Of a stretch of DNA of 64,000 nt, positions 48,243-56,909 are shown in pieces. Below the pieces are notes generated by a model. The model had not been told where the DNA came from. It worked only from the letters and a program-made list of their open reading frames with translations, and made no database searches. This DNA comes from Klebsiella sp. BIGb0138 (lineage in GTDB: Bacteria > Pseudomonadota > Gammaproteobacteria > Enterobacterales > Enterobacteriaceae): contig NZ_SMCV01000003.1 in NCBI RefSeq assembly GCF_004342285.1, positions 1-64,000 on the forward strand, read 5' to 3'. Made by a program: the position numbers and the translations under genes. Each line of letters opens with the position of its first letter. Within the stretch, counting starts at the first letter, position 1.

Positions 48243-50123
48243 ATGGCAGATATCTCGATTAAAGCTAAAGCAAAGGATGAGTGCGTTGCCCTTACGCTAT
48301 TGGGCAAGCTGAGCCGGTTTTTAACCACCCTAACCGCCTGGGCCGGGGCATTGGTGTTGTTTATCAACGTGCTGGTGGTGTTTGCCTCCGTGATCTGGCG
48401 CTATGCGCTGCACTCCCCCATCCACTGGGCGGAAGAGGTGGCGCGGGCGCTGATGATTGCGCTGGTGTTTTTTGGGGTGGCGACTTCAACGGCGAAAGGC
48501 GGTCATATTGGCGTCGATCTATTCCTGCGTTTTCTGCCGGAACGGATTCGACCTTACGTGGTGCACGCCAGCCGCTGGATCCTGTTTCTGGTCTCGGTTG
48601 GGTTGGTGCTTTCCAGCTATGACCTGGTGCAGGCGGCGCGGCTGCAAACCACAGAGAGCGGGCTACCGCAGACGATCTACGTTATTCCGGTGCTGATTGG
48701 CTCGCTGGTGATGATGGTGGCGGCACTGGAACTTGCGCTGCGCGAACGGCTGCGGGTGGTGCTGCTCAGCGGGCTGGGGATCGTGGCGCTGGCGGCGATA
48801 GGCTATCTGAAACTGTCGCTGATGGCCGACCCCGCCAGCGCCGCGGCAGGGCTGATGCTGATCTGTTTCGTTCTCGGTATCCTGGCCGGCGTGCCGATTG
48901 CCTTCACCCTCGGCATGTCGGCGATGGTGTTCTTCATTTGCGATCCCTCCCTGCCGTTTGTCTTTTTCTCGCAGCAGGTCGCCGCCGGGGTGGATCACTT
49001 TGTGCTGCTGGCGATTCCGTTCTTCCTGCTTGCCGGCGCCGCCATGGAGATCAACGGGATGTCGACGCGCCTCGTTGAACTTATCGTCCGGGGAATGGGA
49101 CGTTTTCGCGGCGGTTTAAATATGACCACCGTACTGTCGATGGCCTTCTTCTCCGGGATCTCCGGCTCGAAGCTGGCGGATGTGGCCGCGGTGGGCGGGG
49201 TGCTGATGCCCGCTGTACGCCGGGCGAAGCAGGACGGCGAAGAAGCGGCGGGCGTGTTCGCCGCCTCGGCGGTGATGGCGGAAACCATTCCGCCGTGCGT
49301 TAACCTGATTGTCATGGGCTTCGTGGCGAACATTTCGATTGGCGCTCTGTTTATTGCCGGTCTGGTCCCGGCGGCCTGTTTACTGGTGCTGCTGATGATT
49401 GCCGCTAACCGTTTTGGCGGCAAAATCAACGTCAGCGAAGCCTATCCCGTCTTACGTCCGCGCACGCAGCTCTATCTTGGCGCCGCCGTGGGGCTGGTGA
49501 TGATTTTTATGATTGGCCGCGGCGTGATGATGGGGATTGCCACCTCGACGGAGATTTCCGCCTTTGCGGTGATTTACGCCATCGTAGTGGGCCGCCTTGC
49601 CTTTCGCGAGCTGACGTTTAAAGCGACGGTGAAAATGTTCATCGATATCGCCGCCATGTCCGGGGTGCTACTGTTTATCGTCGCCTGCGCCACCAGCCTC
49701 TCTTATGCGCTGACGATACAGATGATCCCGCAGCAAATCGCTGAATTACTGGTGAGTATTGGGGTTGAACAGGGGGCCTGGCTGTTCCTGCTCTTAACCA
49801 TCGTCATCCTGATTATTTTCGGTGCGGTTCTCGAAGGCGCGCCGGCGCTGATTATCTTTGCGCCGATTCTGGTGCCTATCGCGGTTCAGCTGGGGTTCAG
49901 CCCACTCCATTTCGGCATCATTATGATTCTGGCCATGGGGTTTGGCCTCTTTTCACCGCCGATCGGGCTCGGGCTGTACACCACCTGCGCAATTTGCGGC
50001 GTGGAAATGAAACATGTTATCCGGCCAATGGCGAAATATCTGGCGGTGGTGTTTGTCGGCATAATTATCGTGGCGATGGTCCCCCCCTTAACTACCTGGC
50101 TGCCGGGGCTGGCCGGTTATTAA
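48243..50123 (+). CDS. Fused TRAP transporter membrane protein (DctQ-DctM)
   Basis: A 626-residue inner-membrane protein. The first ~165 residues form the four-helix small (DctQ) subunit (VIWRYALHSPIHWAEEVARALMIALVFFGVATSTAKGGHIGVDL), joined through an additional helix to the large 11-12-helix DctM subunit (from about residue 205), with the conserved motifs FFSGISGSKLADVAAVG and MGFGLFSPPIGLGLY. Fusion of Q and M is known, for example in SiaQM. It drives Na+-coupled uptake of the ligand delivered by the preceding binding protein. ATG 48243 follows GGAGAG. Confidence 0.9.
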   Translation: MADISIKAKAKDECVALTLLGKLSRFLTTLTAWAGALVLFINVLVVFASVIWRYALHSPIHWAEEVARALMIALVFFGVATSTAKGGHIGVDLFLRFLPERIRPYVVHASRWILFLVSVGLVLSSYDLVQAARLQTTESGLPQTIYVIPVLIGSLVMMVAALELALRERLRVVLLSGLGIVALAAIGYLKLSLMADPASAAAGLMLICFVLGILAGVPIAFTLGMSAMVFFICDPSLPFVFFSQQVAAGVDHFVLLAIPFFLLAGAAMEINGMSTRLVELIVRGMGRFRGGLNMTTVLSMAFFSGISGSKLADVAAVGGVLMPAVRRAKQDGEEAAGVFAASAVMAETIPPCVNLIVMGFVANISIGALFIAGLVPAACLLVLLMIAANRFGGKINVSEAYPVLRPRTQLYLGAAVGLVMIFMIGRGVMMGIATSTEISAFAVIYAIVVGRLAFRELTFKATVKMFIDIAAMSGVLLFIVACATSLSYALTIQMIPQQIAELLVSIGVEQGAWLFLLLTIVILIIFGAVLEGAPALIIFAPILVPIAVQLGFSPLHFGIIMILAMGFGLFSPPIGLGLYTTCAICGVEMKHVIRPMAKYLAVVFVGIIIVAMVPPLTTWLPGLAGY

Positions 50124-50229
50124 TTGCGAATGCAGTATCTGATGCAGTTGCGGTGTTGATACGTCCCGCCGCGGGGCGTTCTGTCAATCAATAAAGTCGC
50201 GCTCAGACGGTGCTATTTAACACGCCTGC

Positions 50230-50249
50230 GGGTGGGGATGTCCACGCCC
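50230..50249. repeat. Paired intergenic hairpin, copy 1 (before the SDR gene)
   Basis: This 20-nt imperfect hairpin has the centre GGGGATGTCC. It shares 18 of 20 bases with the element at 51088-51107, in the same orientation; the copies flank the SDR gene at 50317. Confidence 0.45.
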
Positions 50250-50316
50250 TGAATATCTCGCGAGTGATAAATAGACTATGCCGCTAGCGCTTTATGCGAA
50301 ATAAAAGGAGCAGGCC

Positions 50317-51081
50317 ATGGGATCGTTAACAAGAAAGAAAGTCTTTATTACCGGCGCGGAGCAAGGTATTGGTAAAGAGACCGCCAGAAAGCTGATTGAA
50401 GCCGGATGCGATATTTATATTCACTATTTTAGCGGTGAAGAGGGCCCCCGGGAATTAATGGCGATTGCGCAACAACGAGGAGGTAAAGCGGCCAGCGGGT
50501 ATGCCGATTTAACGAATGAGGCGGATGCGGCGCGCTGCGTTGCCGAAGCGGCGGAGTTTTTAGGCGGGATAGATATTCTGGTGAATAACGTCGGTGGAAT
50601 TATTGCCCGTAAATGGCTCGGAGAGATCGACCCGCAGTTCTGGCGTACGGTGATTGATGTCAATATGACCACTATGCTCAATGTCACCCAGGCGGCGCTG
50701 CCGTGGTTAAAAGCCGCGCCGGACGGCGCAAGTATCGTCAATCTGGCCTCATTAGCCGGGCGCTCCGGCGGACACTCCGGCTCCCTGGTCTATTCGATGA
50801 CCAAAGGCGCGGTGCTGACGTGGACGCGCTCCCTTGCCGCCGAGCTGGGCGAGTTTGGGATTCGGGTCAATGCCGTGGCGCCGGGGTTGATTCTGGGGAC
50901 CCGTTTTCATAACCAGCATACCACGCAGGCGTCAGCCGACCGCACCATCGCGGACATTCCGTTGGCAAGAGCCGGTACGCCTGAAGATGTTTCCCGGGCG
51001 ATCTGTTTCCTCGCCTCCGAATATGATGGCTTTATCTCCGGGGCAACCCTCGATATTAACGGCGGTATTTACCGGGCATAA
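50317..51081 (+). CDS. Short-chain dehydrogenase, candidate sugar (L-fucose) 1-dehydrogenase
   Basis: A 254-residue SDR. The cofactor motif is TGAEQGIGKE; the structural motif is NNVGG, the active site is Ser plus YSMTK, and the C-terminus is GATLDINGGIYR. It lies between a sugar-acid TRAP transporter and a FucU-type mutarotase under a LacI operator, which fits oxidation of an aldose to its lactone (L-fucose, L-galactose or D-arabinose type). AAAGGAG precedes the ATG. The exact substrate is inference. Confidence 0.78.
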   Translation: MGSLTRKKVFITGAEQGIGKETARKLIEAGCDIYIHYFSGEEGPRELMAIAQQRGGKAASGYADLTNEADAARCVAEAAEFLGGIDILVNNVGGIIARKWLGEIDPQFWRTVIDVNMTTMLNVTQAALPWLKAAPDGASIVNLASLAGRSGGHSGSLVYSMTKGAVLTWTRSLAAELGEFGIRVNAVAPGLILGTRFHNQHTTQASADRTIADIPLARAGTPEDVSRAICFLASEYDGFISGATLDINGGIYRA

Positions 51082-51087
51082 ACCTCA

Positions 51088-51107
51088 GGGCGGGGATGTC
51101 CCCGCCC
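51088..51107 (+). repeat. Paired intergenic hairpin, copy 2 / possible terminator
   Basis: A perfect 9-bp stem (GGGCGGGGA / TCCCCGCCC) closed by TG, followed by AATTT. It shares 18 of 20 bases with 50230-50249 and starts 6 bp after the SDR stop. It may attenuate or process the operon mRNA. Confidence 0.5.
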
Positions 51108-51126
51108 AATTTAAGCGAGCTTACTG

Positions 51127-51546
51127 ATGATCAGGTCAGATATTATTCACCCGGATTTACTTCAGGCGCTGGCGCAGTGTGGCCATAAAGCCCAGATTCT
51201 GCTTGCCGATGCCAATTATTCTTTATTGACGAACACCGCACCGCGGGCCCGTATTATTTATCTTAATTTTTCCCCAGGATTAATCAGCAGCGTGGTGATT
51301 CTGGAAAAAATACTCGGCTATATCAGTATTGAAAAAGCGCGGCTGATGTCCAGCCCGGCGGATTTTAATAATACCATCGCCGGGGAATATCGCCATTTAC
51401 TGACAGCGGCGAGTGAACTGGAGTATGTCGAGCGCGAGGCGTTCTACGCGCTGGCGAAATCATCGGACACGGTGTTAGCCATCGCCTCTGGCGAAACCCG
51501 GCGTTTTGCCAATATTCTGCTGACCGTTGGCCCGACGGTGCTGTGA
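51127..51546 (+). CDS. RbsD/FucU-family sugar mutarotase
   Basis: A 139-residue member of the RbsD/FucU family, which interconverts anomers of L-fucose or D-ribose. The family pattern is clear: HPDLLQALAQCGHKAQILLADANYS at the N-terminus (general acid/base His and Asp) and RFANILLTVG at the C-terminus with the usual Arg and Asn contacts. A mutarotase next to a sugar dehydrogenase would supply the anomer being oxidised. It starts 45 bp after the SDR gene and ends the operon. Confidence 0.85.
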   Translation: MIRSDIIHPDLLQALAQCGHKAQILLADANYSLLTNTAPRARIIYLNFSPGLISSVVILEKILGYISIEKARLMSSPADFNNTIAGEYRHLLTAASELEYVEREAFYALAKSSDTVLAIASGETRRFANILLTVGPTVL

Positions 51547-51550
51547 GTGA

Positions 51551-51577
51551 CGGAGAAGAGTCGATCGCTCTTCTCCG
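51551..51577. terminator. Probable bidirectional terminator between fucU-like and lacI-like genes
   Basis: A perfect 10-bp stem (51551-51560 CGGAGAAGAG, 51568-51577 CTCTTCTCCG) with a 7-nt loop lies between the convergent stop codons. No T tract follows on either strand, so efficiency is uncertain. Confidence 0.55.
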
Positions 51578-51586
51578 GCTCCGCTT

Positions 51587-52630
51587 TCAGGGGGCGTCTC
51601 GTACCGACTGGCGACACACCAGAGCCGGGGGAAACAAAAACTCTTGTGGCGGAAGGGCCGGGTTTTCTATGCGTTCAATTAGCCGCGTCACCATGACCTC
51701 CGCCATCTCGGCCAGCGGCGGCATCACCGAGCTCAATCGCGGATAGACCAGTCCGGATAACGGAATATTATCGATACCGATGATAGAGATCTCCCCCGGG
51801 ACGCTGATCCCGGCTTCGTGCAGACCGGCCATTAAACCAATGCCGAGCGCATCATTAATGGCGACGATCCCGTCGGGGCGGTGCGCCTGTCGGCAGATTT
51901 TTTGCGCCAGCGATCGGCCCAGCTCGGTCATTTCAGTGTCGCCATAGGCCGCCATTGTTTTCTCTTCGACGATCGTCCCTTCCTGCAATAAGCCATGCTG
52001 CTGTACAGCGCTGAGAAAACCTTCGATTTTATGCGCGCGGCTGGGGGTCATACCGGCGACGGTGGCAAAGGTCAGATGCCGACACCCGCGGGTAATCAGA
52101 TGTTCTGTCGCCATGCGCCCGGCTTCGACGTTATCCATCGAGACGCTGTCGAGAGCCAGGCCGCCGGATACGGCGCTGGCCGGCATCCGACCGTCGTAGT
52201 TGACCATCATCATGCCCTGCGCGGCGGCCCGGGAAAAATGCGCTTTTTCAATATCGCAGGCGGCCACGATAATGCCGCGCACCCCGTGGGCGAACATATC
52301 TTCCAGAAAGGCTTCTTCTTCTTCGATTTGCCGGTAGGTGTTACCGATCAGCACCCGGTAATGGCGCTTTTTGGCGGCAAGATCCACCTCGCGGACCAGG
52401 GAGGCAAAGCTGGGGTTAACGATGGACGGCACCAGCAGGCCGATCATTTTGGCCTGACCCGTTTTAAGCTGCTGGGCGACACGGTTAGGGAAGTAATTCA
52501 GCGTTTGCATGCTGTGCTGAATACGCGTCAAGGTCTCTTCGCGCATCTGATCGGTACGACCATTGAGTACGTTGGATACGGTACTGACAGATACGCCAGC
52601 ATGTTTCGCGACATCACGAATATTTGCCAT
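51587..52630 (-). CDS. LacI-family repressor of the sugar oxidation operon
   Basis: A 347-residue LacI/GalR regulator. The helix-turn-helix and hinge are at residues 1-55 (NIRDVAKHAGVSVSTVSNVLNG ... RVAQQLKTG), followed by the periplasmic-binding-like effector domain (IGLLVPSIVNPSF, GIDNIPLSGLVYPRLSSV). AAGGAG precedes ATG 52630. Its promoter contains the same palindrome as the TRAP operon, so it should be autoregulated and repress sugar uptake and oxidation until inducer is present. Confidence 0.88.
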   Translation of the reverse strand: MANIRDVAKHAGVSVSTVSNVLNGRTDQMREETLTRIQHSMQTLNYFPNRVAQQLKTGQAKMIGLLVPSIVNPSFASLVREVDLAAKKRHYRVLIGNTYRQIEEEEAFLEDMFAHGVRGIIVAACDIEKAHFSRAAAQGMMMVNYDGRMPASAVSGGLALDSVSMDNVEAGRMATEHLITRGCRHLTFATVAGMTPSRAHKIEGFLSAVQQHGLLQEGTIVEEKTMAAYGDTEMTELGRSLAQKICRQAHRPDGIVAINDALGIGLMAGLHEAGISVPGEISIIGIDNIPLSGLVYPRLSSVMPPLAEMAEVMVTRLIERIENPALPPQEFLFPPALVCRQSVRDAP

Positions 52631-52754
52631 ACATCTCCTTTGCAGCAATGGGCGAGTGATAGACCCCGGGTCTCATCCAGGCCTCCTGACGCGGAGTCTG
52701 CAAGCCTCATCCCGCATCGCTTTCTTTGATGGAATGACTCCGCCATAGCGGTTT

Positions 52755-52782
52755 AGTGTAACGTTACAGTTGGCGCTGTCAA
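52755..52782 (-). promoter_or_regulatory. Promoter and LacI-family operator 2 (repressor gene)
   Basis: On the minus strand a perfect -35 box TTGACA (52777-52782) and -10 box TACACT (52755-52760) are 16 bp apart. The palindrome TGTAACGTTACA (52757-52768) covers the -10 box and spacer, so bound repressor would block RNA polymerase. The 52649-52939 interval has no gene. Confidence 0.75.
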
Positions 52783-52939
52783 TGGGGTGGCGAGGATGGA
52801 AGGCGCAGTCAGCAGAGGCGAAAAGGCGGTGTGGCGGGTTGCACAGCAGATCGTTTCCCCGGACCAAGGTATCTCTTCAATCCGGGGGGACGGGGCGTCG
52901 GGTCATCGGATGCGAACGGACTCACCACCAGGCTGCTGT

Positions 52940-54220
52940 TTATCCGGCGCGGTAGCGGTATTTCTCAATGGAGGCGGGATACATCTCAATTGAGAAGCCT
53001 GGCGCCTGCGGCGGCATATATGCTGCGCCCTTGATCACGCAAGGATTGATAAAATGTTCGTGCAGATGGTCGACATATTCGATTACCCGACCGGTATGCG
53101 TCCCGGCGATACACAGGTAGTCGATCATCGACAGGTGCTGAACGTACTCGCATAGCCCAACGCCGCCGGCATGCGGGCAAACCGGCAATTGGTATTTTGC
53201 CGCCATCAGCATCACCGCCAGCACCTCGTTAACACCGCCCATGCGGCAGGCGTCTATTTGCACCACATCGATGGCCTCACGCATGATGAACTGTTTGAAC
53301 ATAATGCGGTTCTGGCACATTTCGCCGGTAGCGACTTTGATGGGCGCGACGGCCTCGCGGATGCGGCGATGCCCCTCGATATCGTCCGGGCTGGTCGGCT
53401 CTTCGATAAACCACGGATTGGCGAAGGCCAGCGCCTTAACCCAGGGGATCGCTTCGTTGGTCTCCCAGACCTGATTGGCATCGATCATCAGCTTACGGTC
53501 GGGGCCGATCGTCTCCCGGGCGATGCGCACCCGGCGGATATCGTCCTCCAGATCGCGCCCGACTTTCAGTTTCAGATAATCGAAGCCTGCGTCCACGGCT
53601 TCCTGGCACAGGCGGCGCAGTTTATCATCCGGGTAGCCGAGCCAGCCCGCCGAGGTGGTATAGCAGGGGTAGCCTTCAGCCTGCAGTTTCTCCATGCGCA
53701 GGGCTTTATCTTCCGCCCGCTGCTGCAGCAGCACGAGCGCCTCCTGTGGCGTAATGCAGTCGGTGATGTAGCGAAAATCGATGCAGCGCACCAGCTCCTC
53801 GGGGGACATCTCCGCCACCAGCCGCCACAGCGGTTTGCCTTGGGCTTTACTCCACAGATCCCAGACGGCGTTGACCAGAGCGCCGGTGGCAAGATGGATA
53901 GCCCCTTTATCAGGCCCGATCCAACGCAGCTGGCTGTCGTTGGTCAAATCGCGCCAGAACTTTCCCATATCCGCAGTGATATCGGCAAGATGACGGCCGA
54001 CGAGTAAATGTTCAAGCGCGCGAATAGCGGTACAGCAGATTTCATTGCCGCGGCCGATGGTAAACGTTAGACCGTGGCCGCGAAGCGCGGCGTTATCTGT
54101 CTCTAAAATGACGTAGGCGGCAGAATAGTCGGGATCGGGATTCATGGCATCCGAGCCGTCAAGCGATAGCGAGGTTGGAAAGCGTATATCTTCTACGCGG
54201 ACTGCAGTGATAGTGGTCAT
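52940..54220 (-). CDS. L-fuconate dehydratase (enolase superfamily)
   Basis: A 426-residue enolase-superfamily acid-sugar dehydratase. It resembles Xanthomonas FucD: FPTSLSLDGSDAMNPDPDYSAA at the N-terminus, LTNDSQLRW, YTTSAGWLGY, the KLKVGR acid/base lysine, metal ligands in MIDANQVW, FIEEPTSPDD and ATGEMCQNR, and the catalytic His in CPHAGGVGLCEYVQHL. It converts L-fuconate (or a stereochemically related aldonate) to 2-keto-3-deoxy-L-fuconate. Last of the SDR-FAH-FucD operon, 43 bp after the FAH gene. Confidence 0.9.
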   Translation of the reverse strand: MTTITAVRVEDIRFPTSLSLDGSDAMNPDPDYSAAYVILETDNAALRGHGLTFTIGRGNEICCTAIRALEHLLVGRHLADITADMGKFWRDLTNDSQLRWIGPDKGAIHLATGALVNAVWDLWSKAQGKPLWRLVAEMSPEELVRCIDFRYITDCITPQEALVLLQQRAEDKALRMEKLQAEGYPCYTTSAGWLGYPDDKLRRLCQEAVDAGFDYLKLKVGRDLEDDIRRVRIARETIGPDRKLMIDANQVWETNEAIPWVKALAFANPWFIEEPTSPDDIEGHRRIREAVAPIKVATGEMCQNRIMFKQFIMREAIDVVQIDACRMGGVNEVLAVMLMAAKYQLPVCPHAGGVGLCEYVQHLSMIDYLCIAGTHTGRVIEYVDHLHEHFINPCVIKGAAYMPPQAPGFSIEMYPASIEKYRYRAG

Positions 54221-54263
54221 GAGCTACGGCTCCAGTGTCCTAAAGGGGAAAAGAGTATGGTTA

Positions 54264-55106
54264 TTAAGCCTGTACGGTTTTCTGTCGCTGCTCGCCGAGG
54301 CCGGCGATACCGAGACGAATCTTCTGTCCGGCGCGTAAATAGACCGGCGGCTTTTGCCCCATACCTACGCCGGGGGGCGTACCGGTAGAGATAACGTCGC
54401 CTGCCTGCAAACTCATAAAGCGGCTCAGGTAGCTGATGATTTCCGGGATGGTAAATATCATGGTACGGGTATTGCCGTTCTGATAGCGTTTGCCGTCCAC
54501 CTCCAGCCACATATCCAGCTGGTGCGGATCGGGCACCTCGTCCGCGGTGACCAGCCATGGCCCGGTGGGGCCAAAGGTGTCGCAGCCTTTCCCCTTGTCC
54601 CAGGTGCCGCCGCGTTCGATCTGGTATTCGCGCTCTGAGACATCGTTGATTACACAGTAGCCAGCCACGTGCGACATCGCATCGGCTTCGCTGATGTAGC
54701 GCCCGCCAGTGCCAATCACCACGCCGAGTTCGACTTCCCAGTCGGTTTTCAGCGAACCGCGGGGGATTTCCACATCGTCATTCGGTCCGACGACGGCGCT
54801 GGTCCATTTGTTGAAGACCACCGGCTCCTGCGGGATGGCTGCCCCGGTTTCCGCCGCATGATCGGCATAGTTCAGCCCGATACAGATAAATTTGCCGATC
54901 CGCCCAATGCAGGCGCCGATGCGCGGTTCACCCGCGACGAGCGGCAGGTCGTTCGGGTCCAGCTGACGTAGCTTGTTCAGAGTGGCGGGGTGTAAACATT
55001 CACCGCTGATGTCGTCAACGTGCGCCGAGAGATCGCGTAGCATACCGCGAGCGTCCAGTAACCCAGGGCGCTCTTTGCCTGCGGGTCCGTAACGTAGCAA
55101 TTTCAT
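54264..55106 (-). CDS. Fumarylacetoacetate hydrolase family, candidate 2,4-diketo-3-deoxy-L-fuconate hydrolase
   Basis: A 280-residue FAH-fold hydrolase. CIGLNYADHAAETGAAIP and FNKWTSAVVGPND are family motifs; Glu residues of DWEVELGVVIG and Asp of the NDVSERE region bind the metal; GDVISTGTPPGVGMGQKPP is the conserved C-terminal loop. In the L-fucose oxidative pathway this family cleaves 2,4-diketo-3-deoxy-fuconate to pyruvate and L-lactate. AAGGA precedes ATG 55106. Confidence 0.87.
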   Translation of the reverse strand: MKLLRYGPAGKERPGLLDARGMLRDLSAHVDDISGECLHPATLNKLRQLDPNDLPLVAGEPRIGACIGRIGKFICIGLNYADHAAETGAAIPQEPVVFNKWTSAVVGPNDDVEIPRGSLKTDWEVELGVVIGTGGRYISEADAMSHVAGYCVINDVSEREYQIERGGTWDKGKGCDTFGPTGPWLVTADEVPDPHQLDMWLEVDGKRYQNGNTRTMIFTIPEIISYLSRFMSLQAGDVISTGTPPGVGMGQKPPVYLRAGQKIRLGIAGLGEQRQKTVQA

Positions 55107-55141
55107 GGCAAAATCCTTGTGTTGATGCAAAGTCCAGGCGG

Positions 55142-55882
55142 TTAGTTACTCCAGCCGCCGTCGATAATATTGATCGTGCCGGTGGTAAAGGCGCTGCTAT
55201 CTGATGCCAGATACAGCGCCAGCTGCGCGATCTCTTCCGTTTTTCCGATCCGGCCAATGGGCTGGCGGGCGACGAATGCCTGGTAAACGGCCTCTTCGCT
55301 ACGGCCTTCTGCGGCGGCCTGAGCAGCGATACGTTGGCGTAGGGACGGGGATTCCACCGTACCGGGGCAGATGGCGTTGCAACGAATTCCGCAGGCGACG
55401 TAGTCGGCGGCAACGGAACGGGTCAGGCCGATCACTGCGGCCTTAGAGGCGCCGTAGGCAAAGCGATTTGGGACCCCTTTGACGCTGGAGGCGACCGAAG
55501 ACATGTTGATGATTGAACCGCTGCACTGTTCGAGCATAGCGGGTAAAAAGGCGCGAATGGTGTGGAACATCGCGGTGACGTTGAGATCGAGGGCGAACTG
55601 CCATTCGCGGTCGCTGCAGGAGAGGATATCCCCGCTGTGTACCACGCCCGCACAGTTGAACAGGACATCGATCGGGCCGATGGCGGCGGCGGTCTCCACA
55701 ATAGCCTGCGGATTGGTTACGTCCAGTACCCTGGCCTCGACGCCCGGAATGCCGCTGAGCGCGTCAATATGAATATCGGTGGCGATGACCTCGGCACCAT
55801 GTCCAGCGAATAGGGTCGCAGAATGAAAACCGATCCCTTGTCCGGCTGCAGTGATCAGCACTCTTTTGCCTGTCAGGTTCAT
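55142..55882 (-). CDS. Short-chain dehydrogenase, candidate 2-keto-3-deoxy-L-fuconate dehydrogenase
   Basis: A 246-residue SDR of the BDH2/DHRS6-like branch. The cofactor motif is TAAGQGIGFHS with Asp after strand 2 (ATDIH), indicating NAD+; NCAGVV is the structural motif, and the active site is Ser plus YGASK. Its closest known functional type is the L-KDF 4-dehydrogenase of Xanthomonas. GAGGAGC precedes the ATG. First gene of the operon, preceded by the GntR-type operator at 55919-55933. Confidence 0.85.
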   Translation of the reverse strand: MNLTGKRVLITAAGQGIGFHSATLFAGHGAEVIATDIHIDALSGIPGVEARVLDVTNPQAIVETAAAIGPIDVLFNCAGVVHSGDILSCSDREWQFALDLNVTAMFHTIRAFLPAMLEQCSGSIINMSSVASSVKGVPNRFAYGASKAAVIGLTRSVAADYVACGIRCNAICPGTVESPSLRQRIAAQAAAEGRSEEAVYQAFVARQPIGRIGKTEEIAQLALYLASDSSAFTTGTINIIDGGWSN

Positions 55883-55918
55883 GCTTGCTCCTCGAGCGAT
55901 GGGTAAAATTTAAGGTCT

Positions 55919-55933
55919 AATGGTCAGGCCATT
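55919..55933. promoter_or_regulatory. GntR/FCD operator 1 (fuconate operon)
   Basis: AATGGTCAGGCCATT, an inverted repeat of the TGGT-N3-ACCA class bound by FadR/UxuR-like regulators, lies 37 bp before the SDR start. Its reverse complement occurs exactly at 58257-58271; the identity extends to 17 bp including flanks. The regulator gene is next to it at 56111. Confidence 0.8.
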
Positions 55934-56110
55934 GAGCGCATAAAAAAAAGCGCTTTCCGCCCGTTTGTTTTTGTTAAGATGTGCGATGTATATCCTGCTG
56001 AACGCTTTTTTATTTAACCAATTCTTTACATGTCTATTTGTAATCAGCAAGATTTTTGTCGCATAAATGCAAGCTGAATCGCTTAACTGATAAAACGTCG
56101 CAGGTGAGAG

Positions 56111-56872
56111 ATGCCGATAAAAAAATTAGAAAACCCAAGGATTTACAGGCAGATAGCAGATCAGCTCAAGACGTTAATCGATAATAAAGAGTTTCCTCCC
56201 GGCAGCCGCCTGCCGGCGGAGCGTGAGCTGGCCAGCCAGCTGCAGGTGAGCCGGGCGTCGGTACGTGAAGCGCTGATCGCTCTGGAGGTGATCGGGCTGG
56301 TGGACGTGCGGGTGGGAAACGGCGTCATCGTGCGCGAGCCTTCACCACAGCCAGTGGCGCAGCCGCAGGAGCCGGTGATGGCGCGAGCGGGGCGAAACCA
56401 GTGGACGGATGTGGATGACGAACTCAATATCGAGCTCGATTTTACCGCTGAGCTGCCGCCGTTTTCCCTGCTGCAAACCCGGCGACTCATTGAGCCTGAG
56501 ACCGCGGCGCTGGCGGCGCGTCATGCCTCAAATGAAGAGCTGGCCACCATTCGCCAGGCCTATGAGCAGAATTGCCGTGATAACCGACAGGGTTCCGCGA
56601 CGCATCCCGGCGATCGGCTGTTTCATATTCGAATCGCCCAGGCCAGCGGTAACCCGGCGTATGCGTTTATTATCGCCCACCTGCTGGGGCACCGATACGG
56701 CACGATGTTCCGCGCGCTGCAGCTGCATTATACGCCGCAGGATATGCCCCATCGTTCTGAAATTGAACACCTTGCTATCCTTACCGCGCTTGAGGCGCGC
56801 GATCCCCGGGCGGCGAAAAAGGCCATGAAAGAGCATCTGGATGCGGTCATCGCTATTTTCGGCCAGGGCTGA
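56111..56872 (+). CDS. GntR-family regulator, FCD/UxuR-like subfamily
   Basis: A 253-residue regulator. The winged helix-turn-helix is at residues 8-78 (FPPGSRLPAERELASQLQVSRASVREALIALEVIGLVDVRVGNGVIV); a 40-residue linker leads to the FCD domain (LLQTRRLIEPETAALAARHAS, DRLFHIRIAQASGN, HLAILTALEARDPRAAKKAMKEHLD), with metal-ligand Asp and His residues. It resembles ExuR/UxuR, which sense sugar acids. It is divergent from the fuconate operon and likely binds the paired operators. Confidence 0.87.
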   Translation: MPIKKLENPRIYRQIADQLKTLIDNKEFPPGSRLPAERELASQLQVSRASVREALIALEVIGLVDVRVGNGVIVREPSPQPVAQPQEPVMARAGRNQWTDVDDELNIELDFTAELPPFSLLQTRRLIEPETAALAARHASNEELATIRQAYEQNCRDNRQGSATHPGDRLFHIRIAQASGNPAYAFIIAHLLGHRYGTMFRALQLHYTPQDMPHRSEIEHLAILTALEARDPRAAKKAMKEHLDAVIAIFGQG

Positions 56873-56909
56873 TGGCGCAAAGCGGCCCGCCGCGCCCGGG
56901 CCCCGAGCG

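Noticed and set aside
53171-54007. 278-codon plus-strand frame inside the fuconate dehydratase gene
   Set aside because: The minus-strand gene has full enolase-superfamily motifs; this frame has none.
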